Of a stretch of 6,534 nt of DNA, positions 1-5,026 are shown one piece after another. The first letter of the stretch is position 1, and each line of letters starts with the position of its first letter. Made by a program: the position numbers and the translations under genes. The stretch comes from G963676205 sp964342525 (GTDB taxonomy: Bacteria > Campylobacterota > Campylobacteria > Campylobacterales > Arcobacteraceae), in contig CAYFGQ010000120.1 in assembly GCA_964342525.1 (NCBI GenBank), forward strand, positions 1 to 6,534. The letters are read 5' to 3'. Below the pieces are notes generated by a model. That model was not told where the DNA came from. It was given only the letters and a program-made list of their open reading frames with translations, and searched no databases.

Positions 1-729
1 AATGAACAAGTAACAGCGATCAATGAAGCAATCACAGTAATTGATCAAATTGCATTCCAAACAAATATCCTATCACTAAACGCAGCTGTTGAAGCAGCAA
101 CTGCAGGTGAAGCTGGTAAAGGTTTTGCAGTAGTTGCACAAGAAGTTAGAAATCTAGCATCAAGATCTGCCGAAGCTGCAAAAGAGATTAAAGATCTTGT
201 GGAAAATGCAACAGCAAAAGCAAACCAAGGTAAAGAGATTGCAGATAAGATGATCAAAGGATATAATGGTCTAAATGAAAATATCTCTAAAACAATTGAA
301 CTTATTGGAAATGTTGAGGGTGCATCAAAAGAGCAACAAAATGGAATTATCCAAATTAATGATGCTGTAAATTCTTTAGATGCTCAAACACAAGAAAATG
401 CAACTATTGCAAGTCAAACCCATGAAGTGGCAGTAAAAACTGATGAGATTGCTAAACTAGTTGTATCTAAAACAGATGAAAAAGAGTTTGATGGAAAAAC
501 AAGTATTGATAAAAGATCGCAACAAGTAGACTTAAACTATAAAGGTCTTGAGAGAAGATCTGTTGAGAGAAGTATCAAAGATAGAAGAAAAGGTAGTGCC
601 GCAGATAGAAGACCTACTCCAGTAAAAGAGGAGAAACCTTTTGTTAAACCTACTCCTACTCCAACTCCAGCAAAACAACAAACTACAATCACTTCAAATA
701 CTGAAGATGATGAATGGGAAAGTTTTTAA
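1..729 (+). CDS. Methyl-accepting chemotaxis protein, C-terminal 242 residues (5' end outside window)
   Basis: This is the cytoplasmic signalling end of a chemoreceptor, which controls the CheA kinase through CheW and so flagellar rotation. The open frame runs from base 1 to a TAA at 727-729. Visible residues 17-52 contain the conserved hairpin tip (IAFQTNILSLNAAVEAA, then GKGFAVVAQEVRNLA), where CheA and CheW bind. Residues 53 to about 155 continue as the returning coiled-coil arm rich in Ala, Glu and Gln. From about 157 the sequence becomes a flexible tether: an Arg-rich stretch at 184-204 (ERRSVERS...DRR), a PTPTPTP run at 217-223, an acidic patch, then the final pentapeptide EWESF. That tail fits the xWxxF motif known in E. 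coli Tar/Tsr (NWETF) to dock CheR and CheB. The sensor domain, membrane segments and HAMP domain lie upstream of the window, so the ligand is unknown. Family assignment is very secure; the docking role is inferred from the motif. Confidence 0.97.
   Translation, partial: NEQVTAINEAITVIDQIAFQTNILSLNAAVEAATAGEAGKGFAVVAQEVRNLASRSAEAAKEIKDLVENATAKANQGKEIADKMIKGYNGLNENISKTIELIGNVEGASKEQQNGIIQINDAVNSLDAQTQENATIASQTHEVAVKTDEIAKLVVSKTDEKEFDGKTSIDKRSQQVDLNYKGLERRSVERSIKDRRKGSAADRRPTPVKEEKPFVKPTPTPTPAKQQTTITSNTEDDEWESF
649..669 (+). repeat. Short Pro-Thr codon repeat in the chemoreceptor tether
   Basis: The codons cct/cca alternate with act seven times in all and encode PTPTPTP at visible residues 217-223. 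It lies in the predicted disordered tether just before the docking pentapeptide. Such a run could change tether length by slippage, but it is short and uses two proline codons, so this is speculative. Confidence 0.6.
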
Positions 730-750
730 AGGGTGATTTTTAATCACCCT
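730..750 (+). terminator. Probable terminator hairpin after the chemoreceptor gene
   Basis: AGGGTGATT (730-738) and AATCACCCT (742-750) form a perfect 9-bp inverted repeat around a TTT loop, starting at the base after the stop codon. Position and shape fit an intrinsic terminator. The downstream tract (attcccccttta) is not a clean T-run, so termination may be partial, or the hairpin may mainly protect the mRNA 3' end. The next gene starts only 14 bp later. Confidence 0.6.
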
Positions 751-764
751 ATTCCCCCTTTATA

Positions 765-1295
765 ATGTTTAAACCAATCAAAATACTATTTATTCTTAGT
801 ATATTTTCCACATACCTTTATAGTTTTTCTTATACTATAGAAATATCTCAGAAAGAACTTCAAGAAAAAATTGATAAAAAATTTCCTATTGAAAAAAAGA
901 GATTGTTTTTTACTACTATTATAAGTGATCCCAATGTAATTTTAAAAGATGAATTAAATAAAATAAAAATGGCATTTGACCTTAGACTTGTAGTTACTAA
1001 GGAGTTACAGTTTAAAACTAGTGCAGTTTTATTTGGAACATTACTTTATAAACCTGAAGAAAAAAGTATTTATTTTAAAGATCTTATTCTTGAAGAACTA
1101 GATTTAAAAGAGATACCTTTAGAGTTTCATAGTGTCATAAAAAATAGTGTACAAGAGGCTATCACTAGATATATAAATGTAAAACCAATATATAAAATAG
1201 AAGATAAAAATACTACTTCATCAAAATTATTAGAAGTTTTTGTAAAAGATATAAAAATAGAAAATAAAACTATTTATATAAAACTATCCATTTAA
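765..1295 (+). CDS. Exported YceB-like (DUF1439) protein
   Basis: A 176-aa protein with a signal-peptide-like start: KPIK then a hydrophobic run at about 6-20, with probable cleavage near residues 20-23. There is no lipobox cysteine, so unlike E. coli YceB it is probably not a lipoprotein; it may be periplasmic or keep its N-terminus as an anchor. From memory, the mature part follows YceB in order: an opening beta strand with SQKELQEKI (YceB SEQEINQYL), a central KSIYFKDLIL (YceB GAIFLKEMEV), an amphipathic helix ending EAITRYINVKPIYKI (YceB QALRNYFNQQPAYVL), and a closing LEVFVKDIKIENKTIYI strand. This family resembles small lipid-binding tubular folds, but no function is established and none is claimed. 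The start has no recognisable Shine-Dalgarno, and no other ATG, GTG or TTG occurs before about residue 46, so ATG 765 is retained. Its end overlaps the convergent kinase gene. Confidence 0.75.
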   Translation: MFKPIKILFILSIFSTYLYSFSYTIEISQKELQEKIDKKFPIEKKRLFFTTIISDPNVILKDELNKIKMAFDLRLVVTKELQFKTSAVLFGTLLYKPEEKSIYFKDLILEELDLKEIPLEFHSVIKNSVQEAITRYINVKPIYKIEDKNTTSSKLLEVFVKDIKIENKTIYIKLSI

Positions 1296-2165
1296 AATTA
1301 TCTCTTTTATATTTAAAGATATTGTTGTCTCTATATTTGGAGTTGATGATATTTTTAATTCTATCTTATTTTTATCACAAAAATCTTTTACTATTTTAAG
1401 ACCTAGTCCATAACCTGAAGAGTTTTGATCCTCTTGGAAATACTCATCAAAGATTAAAAATAGGTTTTTAGTATCTATTCCACAACCTGTATCATAAATA
1501 CTTAGGATATTGTTTTTATAATCTATAGCTACTTTACCAGTATCTTTATTGTATTTGATACTGTTTGAGATAAGATTATCTATCATACGCTCAAATCCTA
1601 TTTTATCCGTATTTATATTGATATTTTGATCTATATTACTTGAGATAGATATATCTTTTTTTATATCATCAAATTTCTTTATGGAGTTTTCTATAGATTC
1701 ATTTAGATTAAATTGGCATAACTCAATTTTATCTATCTCCTCTTTTATACTATACTCCATATCTTCATATAGTTTTAGAAGATTATCACATGATTGTTTT
1801 ATACGATTGATTTTTTTTAGGCTTTTTTCATCTGTAGCATTTTTCTCTAACATCTTTGTATTTGCTAAAATAGTTGCTACTGGTGTATTTATCTCATGTA
1901 GGGTTTCTTTTAGTTTTTTTTGTAGTTTATCATCACTTTTAAACATATCTTTAAAACTAGTGTTTATAAAGATAAAATATATTATCGCCCCTATTAGGAT
2001 TAAAAAAGCTGAGATATGAAAAAAGCTATTTTTATCTATAACTATACCTTGTGGCTTTAAGATAAAATTATCGATGAGTAGAAAGTTTATAAAAAGGATA
2101 AGTGAAGTTATCACAAAATACACTATGGTATTTAAAAAGACAAATTCACTTTTTTTAAAACTCAA
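1284..2165 (-). CDS. Membrane sensor histidine kinase, two-component system
   Basis: A 293-aa kinase that autophosphorylates on histidine and passes phosphate to the regulator encoded just upstream. Two membrane helices (about 11-34 and 50-68) are separated by only some 15 residues, so there is no real extracytoplasmic sensor domain. It resembles intramembrane-sensing kinases, or kinases that take input from partner membrane proteins. The H-box is HEINTPVATI with phospho-acceptor His90. The ATP domain shows the N-box around Asn197/Asn201 (DNLISNSIKYN), the G1 box DTGCGI at 225-230, an F-box-like LIFDEYF, and the G2 box GYGLGL at 251-256, all intact. The start is TTG: the first ATG (Met74) would remove both helices, and an AGG lies 8 nt before the TTG. 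It overlaps the regulator gene by 11 bp, implying coupled translation. The stimulus is unknown. Confidence 0.93.
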   Translation of the reverse strand: MSFKKSEFVFLNTIVYFVITSLILFINFLLIDNFILKPQGIVIDKNSFFHISAFLILIGAIIYFIFINTSFKDMFKSDDKLQKKLKETLHEINTPVATILANTKMLEKNATDEKSLKKINRIKQSCDNLLKLYEDMEYSIKEEIDKIELCQFNLNESIENSIKKFDDIKKDISISSNIDQNININTDKIGFERMIDNLISNSIKYNKDTGKVAIDYKNNILSIYDTGCGIDTKNLFLIFDEYFQEDQNSSGYGLGLKIVKDFCDKNKIELKISSTPNIETTISLNIKEIILNG

Positions 2166-2820
2166 ATTTATAACCTATGGATTTTAGATTTGTTATAGCT
2201 CCATCGGGCAATAGTTTTTTTAGATTATTGATATAAACCCTTATTGAACCCTCAGAATAATCACAAGCATCATTCCAAAGTTTTTCTATGATCATCTCTT
2301 TTGTAATGATTTGTTTTTTATTGTTTTGTAAAAATAGCTCAAGTAGATCTATCACTTTAGCTGGTACTTTTATATCCGCTCCATTTTCACTTATAGTTTT
2401 TGTAGAAGGATTAAAGATGATATTATCTTTTAATGTGATAGTGCTTAGTTGTTTACCTACTCTTTTGAGTAAAGCTTTTATACGAAGCTCCAACTCATCA
2501 AGATCAACTGGTTTACGTAAGAAATCATCTGCACCAGCTTTAAAACCATCTTTTAGGGTATCAGAGTCTTTATAAGAAGTTAAAAAGATAGCTGATGTTT
2601 CATCATTTGCATCCCTAAGGGATTGTAGTAGTTCTAAACCAGTTGAGTCTGGTAGATTTATATCTAAAATATAAAGATCATAGCTATTATCGTAGCTTAG
2701 TTCAGTGGCACTTTGTACACAATTTGCCACATCTACTTTATAGTCTAAATCTGATAAAAACTCCTCTATGGTTTCACAAAAAAGTTCATCATCTTCAACT
2801 AAAAGTATATTTGCTGACAT
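2155..2820 (-). CDS. OmpR-family response regulator
   Basis: A 221-aa DNA-binding regulator, the partner of the adjacent kinase. The N-terminal receiver domain (about 1-118) has the acidic pair Asp10/Asp11 (LLVEDDE), the phospho-acceptor Asp53 (YILDINLP), the switch Thr81 (IFLTS) and Lys103 (LRKPVD). The C-terminal winged helix (about 128-221) ends with the typical SIRVYINNLKKLL recognition region and the wing motif IKSIGYKF-like LKSIGYKFEF. All key residues are present. I chose ATG 2820, one base after the trmL stop. A GTG at 2841 would add seven residues inside trmL, has no Shine-Dalgarno, and gives an N-terminus unlike other receivers, which begin right at the first beta strand. Target genes cannot be read from this window. 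Confidence 0.95.
   Translation of the reverse strand: MSANILLVEDDELFCETIEEFLSDLDYKVDVANCVQSATELSYDNSYDLYILDINLPDSTGLELLQSLRDANDETSAIFLTSYKDSDTLKDGFKAGADDFLRKPVDLDELELRIKALLKRVGKQLSTITLKDNIIFNPSTKTISENGADIKVPAKVIDLLELFLQNNKKQIITKEMIIEKLWNDACDYSEGSIRVYINNLKKLLPDGAITNLKSIGYKFEF
2174..2178 (-). promoter_or_regulatory. Ribosome binding site supporting the TTG start of the kinase
   Basis: On the minus strand ATAGG lies 8 nt before the TTG at 2165-2163. It sits inside the last codons of the response regulator gene, so ribosomes finishing the regulator can restart on the kinase. This site decides in favour of the TTG start. Confidence 0.5.
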
Positions 2821-2821
2821 C

Positions 2822-3292
2822 TTATTCCCAGTCAAACTCACTGAAGTTTTGTTTTAAAGCTTCATAAACTACTACAGATACACTATTTGCAATATTTAGA
2901 CTTCTAGTTGTATCTTTTATCATTGGAATAGTGATACAAGTATCTGGATTTTTTTCAAGTAACTCCTCAGGAAGTCCCGCATCTTCTCTTCCAAAATAGA
3001 AATAATCATCTACTTTGTATTCTTTTTCAAAATATAGATTATCTGTTTTTGTTGTGGCAAAAAAGTGCCTATCGTTTAATGGATTTTTAGACCAAAAATC
3101 CTCTATATCTTCATACTCAAAAACTTCAATATGTTCCCAATAATCAAGCCCTGCTCTACGTAAGGCTTTCTCATTGATCTCAAAACCATATGGTTTGATA
3201 AGATGTAATTTTGCCCCAAGGGCATAACAAAGTCTACCAATAGTTCCTGTATTTTGAGGGATTCTTGGCTCTAAAAGTACTACATTAAACAT
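2822..3292 (-). CDS. trmL: tRNA (cytidine/uridine-34) 2'-O-methyltransferase TrmL
   Basis: A 156-aa SPOUT methyltransferase, almost the same length as E. coli TrmL (157 aa). The family uses S-adenosylmethionine to methylate the ribose of the wobble base in tRNA-Leu isoacceptors, helping decoding. Visible motifs are EPRIPQNTGTIGR (8-20), AGLDYWE (47-53), the cofactor-loop motif FYFGREDAGLPEEL (98-111), and IPM.....RSLNIANSVSVVVYEAL (122-146), which forms the trefoil knot. E. coli has FGPETRGLP and SMNLSNAVSVVVYEA-type sequences at the same places. An AGGA ends 9 nt before the ATG and overlaps the purU stop codon, which lies 11 bp upstream. It is probably cotranscribed with purU and the two-component genes. 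The exact tRNA target in this organism is inferred from the family. Confidence 0.95.
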   Translation of the reverse strand: MFNVVLLEPRIPQNTGTIGRLCYALGAKLHLIKPYGFEINEKALRRAGLDYWEHIEVFEYEDIEDFWSKNPLNDRHFFATTKTDNLYFEKEYKVDDYFYFGREDAGLPEELLEKNPDTCITIPMIKDTTRSLNIANSVSVVVYEALKQNFSEFDWE

Positions 3293-3303
3293 TATAATCT
3301 ATC

Positions 3304-4137
3304 CTATAAAATTACGGTTTTATTTTGATGTACAAATACTCTTTCTTCAAGAAGTAGTTGAAGTGCAGTTGAAAGTACAACTTTTTCCACATTTCTTCCA
3401 TCTCTTCTCATCTCTTGCCAACTGTAACTATGATCTACTCTTACAATATTTTGAGCGATGATTGGTCCTTCATCAAGATCATTTGTAACAAAGTGTGCAG
3501 TAGCACCAATAATCTTAACACCCCTTTCATAAGCTTGTTTATATGGATTCGCACCGATAAATGCAGGTAAGAATGAATGGTGAATATTAAGTACTTTTTG
3601 TGGATATTCTTTTACGAAATTTGGTGTTAAAATTCTCATATATTTAGCAAGAACTATAATATCTGGATTGTACTCATTTATTTTTTTGATCATTAATTGT
3701 TCATGATCTTCTCTTTCCAAACCTTTTGCATCAATATGGTGAAATGGAATACCAAACTTTTCAACTAAGTCTCTTAAATCATCATGATTTGCAATTACTG
3801 CTTTGATATTTGCATCAAGTTCACCATCAAAATATCTGATTAAAAGATCACCAAGTACATGTGATTCTTTTGTAGCTAGGATTACAATATCTTTTGCTTT
3901 ATTTTCTACAACTCTTACTTTTGCATCTTTGTCTATTGTTTTTTCAATTGCTTTTTGTAGCTCTTTAGCATTAAAGTGCCCCCTTACAACTGTTCTCATA
4001 AAAAACTTTTTTGCCTCTTCATCAACATACTCAGCATTGTGCTCAATATTTAGATCAAGATCATAGATCACTTTTGATATTTTATATACTAAACCTTTTT
4101 CATCTTTAGTATCGATAAGTAGTGTACATTCTTTCAT
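3304..4137 (-). CDS. purU: Formyltetrahydrofolate deformylase PurU
   Basis: A 277-aa cytoplasmic enzyme that hydrolyses 10-formyl-tetrahydrofolate to formate and tetrahydrofolate. It balances one-carbon pools and can feed formate to purine synthesis. The N-terminal ACT domain (about 3-76) begins TLLIDTKDEKGLVYKIS, a probable regulatory site for amino-acid effectors. The C-terminal formyltransferase-like domain (about 83-277) carries VLAKYMRILTPNFV (162-175), NIHHSFLPAF (184-193) and LDEGPIIAQ (221-229). The catalytic triad of this fold maps to Asn184, His186 and Asp222. The length matches the family (E. coli 280 aa). The ATG is preceded by AGG with 7-nt spacing. It is the first gene of the likely purU-trmL-regulator-kinase transcript. 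Separation from the related PurN is clear because PurN lacks the ACT domain. Confidence 0.97.
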   Translation of the reverse strand: MKECTLLIDTKDEKGLVYKISKVIYDLDLNIEHNAEYVDEEAKKFFMRTVVRGHFNAKELQKAIEKTIDKDAKVRVVENKAKDIVILATKESHVLGDLLIRYFDGELDANIKAVIANHDDLRDLVEKFGIPFHHIDAKGLEREDHEQLMIKKINEYNPDIIVLAKYMRILTPNFVKEYPQKVLNIHHSFLPAFIGANPYKQAYERGVKIIGATAHFVTNDLDEGPIIAQNIVRVDHSYSWQEMRRDGRNVEKVVLSTALQLLLEERVFVHQNKTVIL

Positions 4138-4157
4138 TATTTTACCTGTTTTATTTA

Positions 4158-4184
4158 ATTATTAAAATTTTGGGATATTATCAA
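4158..4184 (-). promoter_or_regulatory. Possible promoter for purU and downstream genes
   Basis: On the minus strand TTGATA (4184-4179) is followed after 15 bp by AATAAT (4163-4158), then 20 bp to the purU ATG with a Shine-Dalgarno between. The spacer is shorter than the usual 17 bp, and in AT-rich DNA such matches arise by chance. Offered only as the best candidate in the gap. Confidence 0.25.
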
Positions 4185-4207
4185 AATATCACTTAACCAG
4201 TGATATT
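4185..4207 (-). terminator. Hairpin at the 3' end of the zinc-ribbon gene
   Basis: AATATCAC (4185-4192) and GTGATATT (4200-4207) form a perfect 8-bp inverted repeat with a 7-nt loop. It spans the stop codon of the zinc-ribbon gene. On the minus-strand RNA it is followed by a short U-rich start (the arm ends in TT, then TTGATAAT). It may be a weak terminator. The 4185-4190 arm can instead pair with GATATT at 4174-4179, so the region could switch between two folds. Confidence 0.4.
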
Positions 4208-4395
4208 ACAAAACCTAAAAATAAGATCACAAAGATTATTGTCCAAATCTCTTTATTTCTTAGTGTAGGATTTAACTCACCACACTCAGGACAAAGTCTT
4301 ACCCCTTTTTTTACCTTATTTTTACAATTTTTACACTCTTCAAGTTTGATATTTTCATCTGCTTCTTTGTGTGAATCATCTAAGTTACTATACAT
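4189..4395 (-). CDS. Small zinc-ribbon membrane protein
   Basis: A 68-aa protein with no recognised family name. Residues 1-20 are polar and acidic. Residues 21-38 hold two knuckles, CKNC (Cys21/Cys24) and CPEC (Cys35/Cys38), forming a rubredoxin-type four-cysteine zinc ribbon. A single hydrophobic helix follows at about 49-66 (IWTIIFVILFLGFVISLV) and the protein ends two residues later, so it is probably tail-anchored with the ribbon in the cytoplasm. Its ATG overlaps the end of hemD by 8 bp, with GGAG shortly upstream, so translation is coupled to hemD. Zinc ribbons of this kind bind nucleic acid, proteins or structural zinc; nothing visible selects among these. The gene is convincingly real from its start signal, overlap and ordered cysteines, but its function is unknown. 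Confidence 0.82.
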   Translation of the reverse strand: MYSNLDDSHKEADENIKLEECKNCKNKVKKGVRLCPECGELNPTLRNKEIWTIIFVILFLGFVISLVK

Positions 4396-5026
4396 TTGTC
4401 TCCAACTTTTTAGCTAACTCTATACAACTTTTTATAGATTTTTCTTTTGATATATGAGCTTTGATTTCATTTGGTAAAGCTTTTGCTGTGGTTTCACCAA
4501 TACATACAGCTTTGTATGATTCAGACCACTCAAATGATTTAAAAAAACACTCTACAGTGGAAGGTGATGTAAAGATAAAAGTAGAGTTCTCTTCTAATTT
4601 TTTATCCTTATAACATTTACAAGTGGTTTCATAAACTATTTGTTGATCAAGATCAATTCCAGCTTTTATTAATATCTTATCAAGTTTTGATACTACCTCT
4701 TTAGCTCTTAAGTATAAAACCTTTTTACCTTTAAGTAGAGGAGCTATCTCTTTTGCAAACTCACTTCCATCCCTACTAGAACCTGTAAAAGCAAGCTTTC
4801 CACCCCTTTGTTCTATAAGTTTTGCTGTTTGTGCTGATATGACATATGCTGGGATACTTTGCCAAAGATGTTTTTTATCTAATGAATTAACTCCATTTTT
4901 TGAAGTAAAAACCAAAGCATCATAGATGGAAAGATTGATAAAAAAATCAAGATATTTTATACCTATCATTGGTAGTGATACAGTTTCATCATAGGATGAA
5001 TTACTTAATAAATAAATATTCGCCAT
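4388..5026 (-). CDS. hemD: Uroporphyrinogen-III synthase HemD
   Basis: A 212-aa cytoplasmic enzyme that closes hydroxymethylbilane with inversion of ring D, giving uroporphyrinogen III for haem, sirohaem and corrinoids. The family is highly divergent, but the landmarks are present and ordered: LVFTSKNGV (38-46), a conserved turn at about 63-68 (ISAQTA), VLYLRAKE (103-110), QIVYET (129-134), IFTSPSTVECF (151-161) and CIGETTAKAL (175-184). These fit the two-lobed alpha/beta fold with pseudo-symmetric FTS motifs. It is shorter than E. coli HemD (246 aa), as is common in compact Campylobacterota genomes. Its ATG shares one base with the TAA of the upstream 382-aa gene (TAATG) and lacks a strong Shine-Dalgarno, so translation probably depends on that gene. 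No other haem gene lies in the window. Confidence 0.92.
   Translation of the reverse strand: MANIYLLSNSSYDETVSLPMIGIKYLDFFINLSIYDALVFTSKNGVNSLDKKHLWQSIPAYVISAQTAKLIEQRGGKLAFTGSSRDGSEFAKEIAPLLKGKKVLYLRAKEVVSKLDKILIKAGIDLDQQIVYETTCKCYKDKKLEENSTFIFTSPSTVECFFKSFEWSESYKAVCIGETTAKALPNEIKAHISKEKSIKSCIELAKKLETNV

Noticed and set aside
45..257. Minus-strand open frame opposite the chemoreceptor tip
   Set aside because: It lies antisense to highly conserved receptor codons; its Ala/Ser-rich product is a by-product of the receptor sequence.
649..669. Phase-variable tandem repeat
   Set aside because: There are only about three imperfect six-base units, which is too short and too mixed for frequent slippage, and slippage by whole units would stay in frame.
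1681..2019. Plus-strand open frame of 112 codons inside the kinase gene
   Set aside because: It is antisense to the dimerisation and membrane region of an intact kinase. Its Ser/Phe/Ile-rich product is typical of reverse reading of Lys/Asn-rich genes.
2288..2575. Plus-strand open frame inside the response regulator gene
   Set aside because: It is antisense to conserved regulator codons, with no independent start signal and no recognisable domain.
2821..2841. Upstream GTG start for the response regulator
   Set aside because: It has no Shine-Dalgarno and would add seven residues before the first receiver strand; ATG 2820 fits the family and the operon spacing better.
2643..2867. Plus-strand open frame across the regulator/trmL junction
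   Set aside because: It is antisense to two well-supported genes and shows no family resemblance.
3803..4066. Plus-strand open frame inside purU
   Set aside because: It is antisense to the ACT domain and linker of an intact PurU; the product is low-complexity Ser/Phe.
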